Position numbers and translations under genes: made by a program. Positions 34,705 through 42,534 of a stretch of 42,639 nucleotides of DNA are shown piece after piece. Source of the stretch: Paracoccaceae bacterium. Lineage in GTDB: Bacteria; Pseudomonadota; Alphaproteobacteria; Rhodobacterales; Rhodobacteraceae. A model generated the notes under the pieces. That model ran no database searches. It had not been told where the DNA came from and saw only the letters and a program-made list of their open reading frames with translations. Position 1 is the first letter of the stretch. Each line of letters starts with the position of its first letter. Location: the NCBI GenBank assembly GCA_030148225.1, contig JASBTX010000037.1, positions 1 through 42,639 of the forward strand. The letters run 5' to 3'.

Positions 34705-36084
34705 TCATTTTTTCTGTAGTGACTTCAGAACACGGTCCAGCTTGGCCCCCTGCTTCGACAGGACGGGCGCATTCTTGACCTTGTCGTAATAGGTTGCCGG
34801 ATCATACGTCGTAATACCCAGCCCCAGGTGCTCCACCGTCAACAATCCCATCGCCGCCAGCAGCGCATAGGCGGCGATATATTCATTGGTCTGCGCCGTC
34901 AGCTTGGCATTGCGCGCATCCAGCAATTCCTGCTCGGCGTCCAGCACATCCAGCGTCGTGCGCGAGCCGACATTTGCCTCTTCGCGTACTCCACGAAATG
35001 CCACCGTCGCCGCCCTGATCTGTTGATCAGTGGCCTGAACCTGCGCGCGCGCCACCTGCAACTCGGCCCAGGCATTCGCCGCGTTCTGCGAAATCTGTGC
35101 GACCGTCTGGTGCAGCGATGCCCGTGTCGCCTCTGCCGCGGCAAATGCCTTGCGATATCCCGCCGACAGCGCGCCGCCGCGATAAATCGGCCCGGTGAGC
35201 GAGAGGGTGGCCGAGGCACTATCCTGATAGCCCGTGGTGTTATTCGACAGCGCCGACCGCGCCGAAAGGCTGAGCGTCGGGCGCATCGCCAGCTTTGCGC
35301 GCTCGGTGTTCATCTCGGCCACGGTAACCTGATGCTGCAGCTCAAGAATATTGGGATGACGCTTGAGCGCCACACCCCGCGCCGACGCCGCGCTCATCGC
35401 CGTCGACGGCAATCCGGGTGGTGGTGCAAGCGCACCCGGATAATGACCAATGGCAAATTTGTAGGCTTCGCGCGCCGCAGCCAGTTGGCCCTGCGTGGCC
35501 GCCAGATTGGCGCGGCTGGCGGCCAGCCGGGACTCGGCCAGCGCCACATCCGTTCGCGTCGTCTCGCCCACTTCGAACCGGTCTTTGGCCGCCCGCAATT
35601 CCTGAATGATCAGCCGGTTATTACTTTCAGCGAGACTGACAGCCTCAACCGCCGAACGAAAGCTCATGAATGCCGAGACCGCGTTCAGCAACACCTGCTG
35701 CTCGACGCTGATCAATGCGTGACGCGTGGCCAGAACCGTTTCCTTGGCGACCTGGGTATTCAGTTTGCTCGAACCGAAATCGAACAAAAGCAGGCTCAGA
35801 TCGATCGCCGCCGTTGTCGTAACATTGCGCGCTGTTGCGACCTGTGGGCGCGAGATGCCGGAGCTCAGCGAGTAGTTGATGATCGGTCTCAGTGCCGCGA
35901 CCGCGGTTGCCACATCCTCGTCGGCTGCCCGCAAAAGCGCGCGGTTCTGCTCCAGCAGGTTGCTGTGCTTGTAGGCCGATATCAGCGCGTCGGTCAAAGT
36001 CTCTGCTTTCAGAGACGCCGGTAAGGTGAGAATGACGGCCAGCGCCGCCACGTATAGCGTGCGCGCCAGTGCAAAGACTGCCAT
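34705..36084 (-). CDS. tolC: TolC-family outer-membrane efflux protein
   Basis: A 459-residue outer-membrane channel protein for type I secretion or tripartite efflux. A signal peptide (LYVAALAVILTLPASLKA) is followed by two structural repeats rich in long coiled helices, with the typical LTDALISAYKHSNLLEQNRALLRAADEDV beginning. Near the C-terminus come LDVLDAEQELLDARNAKL and the YALLAAMGLLTVEHLGL stretch. No inner-membrane partner is adjacent. It lies 47 nt after the pcm-like gene, an arrangement common in this bacterial family. Confidence 0.92.
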   Translation of the reverse strand: MAVFALARTLYVAALAVILTLPASLKAETLTDALISAYKHSNLLEQNRALLRAADEDVATAVAALRPIINYSLSSGISRPQVATARNVTTTAAIDLSLLLFDFGSSKLNTQVAKETVLATRHALISVEQQVLLNAVSAFMSFRSAVEAVSLAESNNRLIIQELRAAKDRFEVGETTRTDVALAESRLAASRANLAATQGQLAAAREAYKFAIGHYPGALAPPPGLPSTAMSAASARGVALKRHPNILELQHQVTVAEMNTERAKLAMRPTLSLSARSALSNNTTGYQDSASATLSLTGPIYRGGALSAGYRKAFAAAEATRASLHQTVAQISQNAANAWAELQVARAQVQATDQQIRAATVAFRGVREEANVGSRTTLDVLDAEQELLDARNAKLTAQTNEYIAAYALLAAMGLLTVEHLGLGITTYDPATYYDKVKNAPVLSKQGAKLDRVLKSLQKK

Positions 36085-36131
36085 AGATTGCCCCCAGGCT
36101 TATGTATCACCCGCGTTAAGGGTGTTTATTT

Positions 36132-36785
36132 TCAGAGGGTAAACGCCCTCTTTCTTTCAAAACCATTAATCACCGGCGCGCTTGCGTTGAACGCAAAGCG
36201 CCAGTCGACCTGCCTGTCTGATTTATGTCCGATGCGGCACACGCCAAGGGTGCCTTCCTGAAAAATGCAGCCGATCCTGCCGCCATCCTTGAGTTGTTCC
36301 AGCAGCGCTTCGGGAATCTCTTCAACCGCACCCTCAATGACAATCACGTCATACGGGCCATGCTTGTCGGCACCCTCGGACAGCGTGCCGGTTTCCACCG
36401 CCGCGTTATCGACATTCTCGCGCGACAGGTTGGCCTGGGCCTCGGCGGCCAGATCGTCATCGGCCTCCACTGCGACTACCGCAGCACCCAGCCGGGCCAG
36501 AACTGCCGTCGAATACCCCAGCCCGCAACCCAGATCCAGCACGACTTCGTCAGGCTGAATATCAAGCGAATCCAACATCTTGGCAAAGGTGCGCGGGTCC
36601 AGCAAAACCCGCCCGTTCCGCAGCGCGAGATTCTCGCCCAGATAGGCAACCTCGCGCATGTCGTCGGGCACGTAATTTTCCCGCGGGATTGTCAGCATCG
36701 CCTCGATCACCGGGAATTTGGTCACGTCCGAAGGGCGCACCTGCGTATCGACCATCATTTCGCGGCGTTCAGAGAAATTGCTCAT
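36132..36785 (-). CDS. Protein-L-isoaspartate O-methyltransferase-like protein
   Basis: A 217-residue class I methyltransferase of the PCMT family, which repairs isoaspartyl residues in damaged proteins. The SAM motif I is VLDLGCGLGYSTAVLARL, with AVEADDDLA as motif II; the N-terminal MMVDTQVRPSDVT and FVPDD-like YVPDDMREVAYL segments are typical of the alphaproteobacterial form linked to tolC. Whether this branch keeps true isoaspartyl activity is uncertain. The ATG at 36785 fits the family; a start 45 nt upstream is less likely. Confidence 0.85.
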   Translation of the reverse strand: MSNFSERREMMVDTQVRPSDVTKFPVIEAMLTIPRENYVPDDMREVAYLGENLALRNGRVLLDPRTFAKMLDSLDIQPDEVVLDLGCGLGYSTAVLARLGAAVVAVEADDDLAAEAQANLSRENVDNAAVETGTLSEGADKHGPYDVIVIEGAVEEIPEALLEQLKDGGRIGCIFQEGTLGVCRIGHKSDRQVDWRFAFNASAPVINGFERKRAFTL

Positions 36786-36925
36786 CGTGATCCGTTGCTG
36801 AGTCTCGGGCTTTGCCATTTTTTGCCACAAGTGTTGGTGCGGGGCAATGTCGAAACCACAAGATTTCGCGACCGAATGCCGGTTGCAGAGACATAGCCGC
36901 GTTGCTATAGACCAACGACCACAAA

Positions 36926-36999
36926 GGCGAGTTGGCGGAGTGGTGACGCAGCGGATTGCAAATCCGTGTACACCGGTTCGATTCCGGTACTCGCCTCCA
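36926..36999 (+). tRNA. tRNA-Cys (GCA)
   Basis: A full cloverleaf can be drawn. The acceptor stem is GGCGAGT (36926-36932) with ACTCGCC (36989-36995), and a D-arm follows. The anticodon arm is GCGGA-TTGCAAA-TCCGT with anticodon GCA. The T-arm is CCGG-TTCGATT-CCGG, and discriminator T and an encoded CCA (36997-36999) close it. Mobile-element genes begin right after it, so its 3' end is the probable integration site. Confidence 0.96.
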
Positions 37000-37024
37000 A
37001 TACTTAGCTAAAAATGCGTCACCC

Positions 37025-37044
37025 GGTTTACAGGCTGGTTTACA
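37025..37044. repeat. Two direct repeats of GGTTTACA
   Basis: GGTTTACA occurs at 37025-37032 and 37037-37044, 12 bp apart, in the 105-nt spacer between tRNA-Cys and the first element gene. The place and spacing would suit arm-type sites for an integrase or excisionase, but two short copies are weak evidence. Confidence 0.35.
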
Positions 37045-37104
37045 CTGTAGTCCGCAAGAAATCCCATGCATGACATCGGGAAACCCTTCGCATAGCCTGG
37101 CAGC

Positions 37105-37935
37105 ATGAGTCGCGAGGAATGGTCAGATCTGGAAAACGATGCCATTGTGGCAGACTATTTTTCTATGCTTTCTGATGAGTTGGCGGGCAACACGTACAAC
37201 AAGGCGGCCCATAACCGCGCCTTACAAAAAATAATCGGTCGATCCAAAGGATCAATCGAATTTAAGCATCAAAACATCTCGGCTGTCCTGAAGGGTTTGG
37301 GTGAAACCTGGATTAAGGGCTACAAACCAGCCTTCAATTTTCAAATGTCTTTGGTGGATGCCGTTGCCCTGCAACTTCAGCAACGCGGTGGGTGGATTGC
37401 CAGACGGCCATCCCTGCCAACTGGGGCATCCGAAGCTCCCGGAGCTATTTGGGTAGGCACACCGCCCACACTACAAAACTCGCCGCCCCCAGATGAGCTG
37501 GAACAAATGCAAGCCGTGGCCCGGAAATTCGACGTTGCGGGACGGGATGAGCGAAACAGATCTTTGGGTAGAGCCGGCGAAGAACGGGTTTTGCATCATG
37601 AACGCGCCATCCTGACCAGTGCTGGCCGAAAAGACCTCGCCAAAAAGGTGCGGTGGGTCAGCCAGGAAGATGGCGATGGCGCCGGATATGACATTGCGAG
37701 CTATGCGCCGGACGGCAAAAATCGCCTGCTTGAAGTGAAAACGACGAACGGGTGGGAACGTACTCCGTTTCATATATCGAAAAACGAGATTAACGTCGCG
37801 GCGTCAAACCGCGACACTTGGGTTCTCTTCCGTCTATATGATTTCGCACGCGAACCGCAGGCATTCGAACTACACCCACCACTCGACGCGCATGTGTCGT
37901 TAACAGCGACTTCGTTTCGTGCGAGTTTTCACTGA
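37105..37935 (+). CDS. DUF3883 domain-containing protein (predicted PD-(D/E)XK nuclease-like)
   Basis: A 276-residue protein with two parts. The first 95 residues (EEWSDLENDAIVADYF through FQMSLVDAV) resemble the ScoMcrA-like head domain found on DNA-binding restriction proteins. The C-terminal 110 residues match DUF3883, with GYDIASYAPDGKNRLLEVKTT giving the D...ExK pattern of the PD-(D/E)XK nuclease fold and RAGEERVL an upstream helix Glu. DUF3883 domains are common in defence-related and restriction-like proteins. The gene sits between the tRNA and the integrase as cargo, and its end overlaps the integrase end by 7 nt on the opposite strand. Confidence 0.8.
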   Translation: MSREEWSDLENDAIVADYFSMLSDELAGNTYNKAAHNRALQKIIGRSKGSIEFKHQNISAVLKGLGETWIKGYKPAFNFQMSLVDAVALQLQQRGGWIARRPSLPTGASEAPGAIWVGTPPTLQNSPPPDELEQMQAVARKFDVAGRDERNRSLGRAGEERVLHHERAILTSAGRKDLAKKVRWVSQEDGDGAGYDIASYAPDGKNRLLEVKTTNGWERTPFHISKNEINVAASNRDTWVLFRLYDFAREPQAFELHPPLDAHVSLTATSFRASFH

Positions 37936-39065
37936 GGCCGCTTTCGCGGCTTCGGTGATCTGTCCTTCCGCGCCGCCGTCAGCTTGGCGAGGACCTCGTC
38001 GGCGACCTCTGGAACGATAGCGGCGTATTTCTCGATGATGTTAGCGGCGTGGCGCAAGCCCCAGCCCATCGTGACCGCGATCTCGTTGAGCGAGCACCCC
38101 GCCCGCAGCAGTTCCGTCGCCGCCGTGCCACGCATATCGTAGAGCCGCAACTCGTCACGCACTCGAATGCACTCGGGTTTTTTCTCGGCTAACGCGTTGG
38201 CGCGCGCCTTGAGGTCGCGGATGATACCCGAGGCGCGTTCGGGCTGCAGGCGCCGCCCTTCCAACGACACTATCAGATACTCCTGCCCATTAGGCGTTGT
38301 GTCGATCAGCTCTGCCAGCGCCGGGGTAACTGGGATGCTGACAGCCTTGCCGGTCTTCGTACGTTGGAAGAACAAGCGCCGCCCGTTCGGCGTGTTCTGC
38401 ACATGCTCACGCTTCAGGATGCCGATGTCCTGCGGGGTCAAGCCGCCCTCGGATGCGGCGATGGCCACGCGTGCCTCACGTTCATTCGCGACATCCAACA
38501 GGGCCTCAATCTCTTCCGGCAACCAGATGATCTCTGCCCGGTCGGATTTGTAGGTGCGCGCTATGTTCACGTGGTGATGGACTGAAATCGCCACGTCCTC
38601 GTCCCGCGCCCAGTTCAGAAGGCGGGTCACCACGCTTGTGGCGTAATCATACTGTTTGGGCGAGTGAGACCACTCTTCCTTCCACTTGCGGATTTCGGCA
38701 ACGGCTTCCTTTTCCTCAAACAACTTGATCGGGTCTTCGCCGAACGCGGCTTCGAAGGCGTCGAGGAACTTGTCGTAATCCCTACGCGTTCGATCAGCCA
38801 AACGCAGATAATGGATGGATTTTCGAAAGCGGTGGATGACCGCATTGGTCGAGCCGCCTTGTCCGGGCTTGGGCGCTGCGCGCAGAAGGTGGGGCTTGGA
38901 CGCCTCAAGAAATGCGGCGAGGTAATCGGCACTGCCGACATCGAAAGCGGACTCGCTGGACCAGAACTTAGGGCCACCGCGATAGGCATAATGGTATTTG
39001 CGGACCGCACCGGTTGCGAGTTTCTTTGTAACCCGGTGGATGCCCTTCAATTCAACCCGCGGCAA
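37929..39065 (-). CDS. Tyrosine recombinase/integrase with atypical active site
   Basis: A protein of about 378 residues with an N-terminal arm-binding region (PRVELKGIHRVTKKLATG...YHYAYRGGPKFW), a SAM-like core-binding domain and a C-terminal catalytic domain. The catalytic Tyr is in NIIEKYAAIVPEV and the second Arg in YDMRGTAATELL. The position of the first catalytic Arg is taken by Thr (GGLTPQDIG, near 38430-38450), and the His of HxxR by Tyr. The reading frame extends to 39122, but TTG at 39065 with GGAGGG just ahead of it starts the family-typical PRVELKG and overlaps the upstream gene by 14 nt. It reads toward the tRNA-Cys target. Confidence 0.82.
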   Translation of the reverse strand: MPRVELKGIHRVTKKLATGAVRKYHYAYRGGPKFWSSESAFDVGSADYLAAFLEASKPHLLRAAPKPGQGGSTNAVIHRFRKSIHYLRLADRTRRDYDKFLDAFEAAFGEDPIKLFEEKEAVAEIRKWKEEWSHSPKQYDYATSVVTRLLNWARDEDVAISVHHHVNIARTYKSDRAEIIWLPEEIEALLDVANEREARVAIAASEGGLTPQDIGILKREHVQNTPNGRRLFFQRTKTGKAVSIPVTPALAELIDTTPNGQEYLIVSLEGRRLQPERASGIIRDLKARANALAEKKPECIRVRDELRLYDMRGTAATELLRAGCSLNEIAVTMGWGLRHAANIIEKYAAIVPEVADEVLAKLTAARKDRSPKPRKRPQ

Positions 39066-39351
39066 GGCGAGCCCTCCGCTGTTCGACCAGGCTGACGGGT
39101 TTGGAAATTGCCCCTTCTTCAATAGGCTTGGTCGACTGCAATCCTTGGATTTGATCCAACTTCATTCGGACCAATTTTGGATCAAAGTGGGACTTCCGGC
39201 CTGGCACATGGGTGAACCCATATTCGTGACACCACTTTCGAAACCCATCACACACACCTGAATAGCCAACGGCGATAGCAAGTTCATGGCTCGACACAAA
39301 ACTTATGGACGCCAATATCTGATCTTTATTGATTTGGACGAGATCATTCAT
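39052..39351 (-). CDS. Small protein coupled to the integrase, possibly excisionase-like
   Basis: A 99-residue protein, likely starting at the ATG at 39351 (MNDLVQINKDQILASISF); the frame runs 42 codons further upstream through sequence that looks non-coding. The middle (ELAIAVGYSGVCDGFRKWCHEYGFTHVPGRKSHFD) looks like a helix-turn-helix or winged domain ending in basic residues, as in recombination directionality factors. Its last 14 nt overlap the integrase start, and the integrase ribosome site lies within it. A role in excision or integrase control is inferred from that linkage only. Confidence 0.55.
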   Translation of the reverse strand: MNDLVQINKDQILASISFVSSHELAIAVGYSGVCDGFRKWCHEYGFTHVPGRKSHFDPKLVRMKLDQIQGLQSTKPIEEGAISKPVSLVEQRRARLAAG

Positions 39352-39439
39352 ATTACACCTTTGCAATTGCGCCGCTCCCTTCGGCGGCAACGGGGAAGTG
39401 GGTTCACTGCGGAAACCGCAAAAAAAGTTTTTTTGGTTG

Positions 39440-39454
39440 TTTGGAAGTTTGTTT
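39440..39454. repeat. 15-bp direct repeat, copy 1
   Basis: TTTGGAAGTTTGTTT here recurs exactly at 41926-41940, in the same orientation. Both lie in AT-rich promoter-like spacers inside the element, on either side of the primase gene. This copy is preceded by an A7-G-T7 palindrome (39420-39434). Confidence 0.6.
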
Positions 39455-39490
39455 GTTAGTCTGCAAATAGGCGGCAAGAACCCATGTAAT

Positions 39491-39904
39491 TCAGCAGGTT
39501 AAAAGCAGTCGCTCGGTTTCCCGGATGGCGGCCAATTTGTCATCGAGAGCGCGTTTGGCCGCACGAAATTGGCGCCAACGCCAGGCGAGGTTGATCAGGT
39601 TGATAGCTCTCGCATCAATGATGCTTTCCGTCTCAATGTCCGTCTCCATAGCGCGATCCCCCAGCCCTTCACGATGTTCGTTGGTAAACCGGCGGATTTG
39701 GTCGCCCAGCATTCTGACACGCTCTTCGTCCATCTTATCAAGCCCATGGCGTTCGAGCAGGCCCTTCAGCAATTCCAGTACGAAGGGCTTGGCAGCGCCT
39801 TGAGGCACCAAGCCAACTTCTTGCCATTCTTGCGCCAGTAGGCGCCCTTGAAAGATCGCCGCCAGTACCAGCTCGAGCGTTTCGCGTTCGGTTGTTTCAT
39901 CCAT
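39491..39904 (-). CDS. Hypothetical protein
   Basis: A 137-residue, mostly helical protein without membrane segments, most likely starting at the ATG at 39904 (MDETTERETLELVLAAIFQG). Its C-terminal third (INLINLAWRWRQFRAAKRALDDKLAAIRETERLL) is amphipathic and may be a coiled coil. I recognise no family. It lies between the integrase block and the palindrome-rich spacer, on the same strand as both neighbours, 139 nt upstream of the excisionase-like gene. Confidence 0.6.
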   Translation of the reverse strand: MDETTERETLELVLAAIFQGRLLAQEWQEVGLVPQGAAKPFVLELLKGLLERHGLDKMDEERVRMLGDQIRRFTNEHREGLGDRAMETDIETESIIDARAINLINLAWRWRQFRAAKRALDDKLAAIRETERLLLTC

Positions 39905-40380
39905 TGATCTGGACCCTCCGGTTTTTGGGATCACGCCATGTGATCACCTCAAGACGCGGACAGGCGGAGGTTGCTGCCGGCGGATGCGTTCGGAAGGCGG
40001 GAGCGATGCCCGACTGGGTCGAGGCGAGCGTTTCCCGAGCCGGCCACTCACCTCCGGCCCGGGAACTCTCACTCATGAACACTGGAACCAGTGTGCTCGG
40101 GTCCCTGAGGGGCTTTCGTTTCCGGTCGCGCCCTCACCAAGACGGGCGTGAACGAAACGGAAAGCATCTCGGCGACCTTCTCCCTTCTTCGCACATCGCC
40201 TTGCCGCCCGGCGGACAGGTTGATGGTCGCGCTGTGGGCGCCGGGGTGTCCGGCAGATTGCCGGAGCGTCTGCGGGTGGATTGTGCGCCGCTGTCGTGGC
40301 GCTGTGGTGGCTATTCTGCCCCCTGGCTGGGGCCATGCGGGCGGGCTATGCCCCTGTAGCGGGCACGGACCTGTCCGCGA
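39905..40380. other. Palindrome-rich non-coding block (candidate origin, transfer site or structured RNA)
   Basis: No convincing gene in this 476-nt stretch. It holds several inverted repeats. GATCAC-5nt-GTGATC is at 39929-39945, ACACTGG-AA-CCAGTGT at 40079-40094 and TCCGGCA-GAT-TGCCGGA at 40249-40265. A long imperfect hairpin spans 40112-40165, with outer arms GCTTTC/GAAAGC and inner arms CGCCC/GGGCG. It stands directly downstream of the replication-primase gene. Open frames across it on both strands look like chance. Confidence 0.55.
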
Positions 40381-41682
40381 TCACGCCGCCTCTGGTTCAG
40401 GCAGCATTCCTACGCGTTTTAGCTCGTAATATTTAGTCCGACTGATCTCGAGTGCGGCCCAAGGCTTGGTGCGCGAAGCGCTGTTGGCGGCCAGATATTG
40501 GTCGCGGGACATAGCGCCGTTTAAGGCGCGGCGCTGCCGTTCGGCCTCCGCCTTGCGACGTTTTCTTTCCTCTTCGGGGATCACCTGTTTAAGGCCAAGG
40601 GCGCGCGCGAGGTCAGGTGTAATGCCGAGCTGCTCGGCCATCGTTGCGCCCTTGTAGTGATAGCGACCATCAGCCCAAGAAGTCGCGCTGGTGCGCAGCT
40701 TTGCCTTCTCCGTTGCTTGCCGGACAATCGCAGCCACTTCGCTCCGCTCCAGCCCCGGTGTCGCGCTCTGCGAAGCCCTCAGGATTTCGTCTTCCAAGTC
40801 CGTGACCTCCGGCAGATGGGTGAGGCAGGTCGCGTAGAAATGCAGCCATGTGTTTCGAAGCCCTATAGGGATCAAACCGCCATGTGCGACCCGAAAGCCC
40901 CCCAGATCGTCGCGGATTAACCTGAACCGCTCTGCTTGCGTCAGCCCACGTGGCATCGTGGCGCCTGCCCGGCGCTTCTTCGTCTTGCGCTTCTTTCGTT
41001 CTTGCAGCTCGGCGCGGGTCGGCCTGCCTGCGGCCTGGTAAATCTGATCCGCCAGATCGTCGAATTGATACCTTTCTCCACACCCGCCGCTGACCCGAAC
41101 TTCCTTTTGTGACTTCTCGTTGAGGGTACCGGGTATGCGGAAGACGCGAGTGGCATCTTTGCAGGCCTTGTCTGCCCCGAAGGCGCCCGTCAGGTCGATC
41201 AGTGCGCCCACCGCTCCCTGCCAGCGCCGCAGCGCCGAGACCGGGATCGGCTCGATCAACCAGATTGCGGCAAGCCCGCGCCCCGTCTGCAGGAACACCG
41301 ACGGCTGCGGCATTCCCGAGATCAGCAGATGAGCGGCGAAGGCACTCTGAACCTCAGCGGGCGATTTTCCCTTCCATTGCGGGAGATGGAAATAGTCGAG
41401 ATCGACATAGAGCGCGTTGAGCGCGGCAAGCGACTTCAGCTTCCGCCCATACCAGAAGCGGTTGAGCGTCAGGAAACTGGTCCGATCGACGAAATGGGGC
41501 ATCTGCGCGATCAAGGGCGCGGCCGCGTAGGTGTGGCTTTGCACCTTTTCAGGCCCGAGCTTGCACAGAACAGCGGCTTTTCCGCGAGATCCTTCGGGAT
41601 GCAGCAGGTGAAAGTATTCCTCGGCAGTAAGGTCGAGGATCGGGGCGGTCGGGGCGAATTCGCAGGGACTGGTGTGTTTCAT
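40381..41682 (-). CDS. Replication protein with archaeo-eukaryotic primase-type domain
   Basis: A 433-residue protein of the plasmid/phage primase-like group. The AEP core shows the metal-binding NALYVDLDYFH near residue 90, QTGRGLAAIWLIEP near residue 130, and DATRVFRIPGTLNEK near residue 178, which is the usual order of AEP motifs. A basic linker (RKKRKTKKRRAG) joins it to a helical C-terminal region ending in what looks like a winged or HTH segment (SRTKYYELKRVGMLPEP). Such proteins start replication of plasmids and integrative elements. It is divergent from the KfrA-like gene across a repeat-rich spacer. Confidence 0.78.
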   Translation of the reverse strand: MKHTSPCEFAPTAPILDLTAEEYFHLLHPEGSRGKAAVLCKLGPEKVQSHTYAAAPLIAQMPHFVDRTSFLTLNRFWYGRKLKSLAALNALYVDLDYFHLPQWKGKSPAEVQSAFAAHLLISGMPQPSVFLQTGRGLAAIWLIEPIPVSALRRWQGAVGALIDLTGAFGADKACKDATRVFRIPGTLNEKSQKEVRVSGGCGERYQFDDLADQIYQAAGRPTRAELQERKKRKTKKRRAGATMPRGLTQAERFRLIRDDLGGFRVAHGGLIPIGLRNTWLHFYATCLTHLPEVTDLEDEILRASQSATPGLERSEVAAIVRQATEKAKLRTSATSWADGRYHYKGATMAEQLGITPDLARALGLKQVIPEEERKRRKAEAERQRRALNGAMSRDQYLAANSASRTKPWAALEISRTKYYELKRVGMLPEPEAA

Positions 41683-42000
41683 CCCGGGGAGATGGTTCCG
41701 GGGTCGCGATCACATAAAAATTCTGATGAATAGATTCAGGGAGGACGCTGCGGTGCGGAAGAGAGGCGCGCCGGGCGTGGATCAAAGTCGTTCGGACTTA
41801 CCAAACTGACAAACTTACCGACTTACTTATTCACCAATAAACTGATCTACTTACCTACAAACTATCGACCTTCGGACATACCAACATACTGACATTCCGA
41901 CCTTTTCCTCAGGCGCGCAAAAAACTTTGGAAGTTTGTTTTTCCGGTTTCGCCATCGAACCTACGTCCCTTCTGCAATCGCAAAACAAGGAGTTACATCG
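41683..42000. other. A/C-rich spacer with short iteron-like repeats
   Basis: The 318-nt divergent spacer between the primase gene and the KfrA-like gene has no gene. From about 41790 to 41902 one strand is nearly free of G and carries ACTTAC at 41796, 41813, 41821 and 41849, with interspersed AAACTGA (41803, 41839), AAACTAT and ACATAC words. The second copy of the 15-bp repeat lies at 41926-41940. Spacing of the words is irregular (17, 8 and 28 bp), so these are not classical iterons, but they could bind an initiator or the KfrA-like protein. Confidence 0.5.
41926..41940. repeat. 15-bp direct repeat, copy 2
   Basis: Exact second copy of TTTGGAAGTTTGTTT (first at 39440-39454), 61 nt before the start of the KfrA-like gene. 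Confidence 0.6.
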
Positions 42001-42534
42001 ATGCGCACACCAATTCATTCCGACGAAGATATCATTGCAAAAGGCACAACCCTGACGGCGCAGCTCGGCCGCGAGATCTCTGCAACTGATCTGTTCAAGG
42101 CGCTTGGCAACAAGGGCAAGTTTTCGCGGGTTCGCGATATCTGGGAACAGCACATGGCAAGCCAAGAGGAAGAGCAGCAACTTGCTGAAGTCCCGCTGCC
42201 AGACAGCACCCAGGCGCTGATCCAGACCGCCGTTGCGGCCCTGGAGCAGAGCATGGAAGCGATGCTGCGCGGTGAGATCGCCCGCCTCACGGACCAGAAC
42301 CTCCGCCATCTCGCCTTGCGCGAGCGTGACTTCGCCATGCTCGAAGCTGAGCATGCGAACACAGTGAAGCGATTGAACCGGCAAATCGCGGACCTGACGC
42401 AATGCCTCGATGATCTGGCGGCCGAAGCCGAGATCAGCGAGACCGAGGACCCCGCCGCCGAACCCGCTGAACCTGCGGCGACAAAACCGGCACCGGCAAA
42501 GTGGACCTGCCCCGGAATTGTTCCGCTCCTTTGA
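42001..42534 (+). CDS. KfrA-like DNA-binding protein, 3' end probably altered by IS insertion
   Basis: A 177-residue protein with an N-terminal domain of about 60 residues (DEDIIAKGTTLTAQLGREISATDLFKALGNKGKFSRVRDIWEQH) in the pattern of the KfrA N-terminal DNA-binding domain. A long predicted coiled coil follows (about 75-145, IQTAVAALEQSMEAMLRGEIARL onward), then an Ala/Pro/Glu tail. KfrA proteins bind DNA and support plasmid maintenance; they are usually longer. The last ten codons read through sequence that looks like the left end of the adjacent IS, so the native C-terminus may be lost. The start is set by AAGGAG shortly before the ATG; an earlier open frame is not used. Confidence 0.65.
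   Translation: MRTPIHSDEDIIAKGTTLTAQLGREISATDLFKALGNKGKFSRVRDIWEQHMASQEEEQQLAEVPLPDSTQALIQTAVAALEQSMEAMLRGEIARLTDQNLRHLALRERDFAMLEAEHANTVKRLNRQIADLTQCLDDLAAEAEISETEDPAAEPAEPAATKPAPAKWTCPGIVPLL

Noticed and set aside
36769..37071. 100-residue minus-strand open frame across tRNA-Cys
   Set aside because: It runs through the tRNA gene and overlaps the pcm-like start; it is the usual spurious translation of a tRNA region.
39405..39434. TGCGG-AAA-CCGCA with following A and T runs as a terminator
   Set aside because: The hairpin is followed by A residues on the plus strand and has its T-run on the wrong side on the minus strand.
39892..40359. 155-residue plus-strand open frame in the palindrome-rich block
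   Set aside because: Its start lies inside the opposite-strand hypothetical gene, there is no ribosome site, the composition is atypical and it crosses all the inverted repeats.
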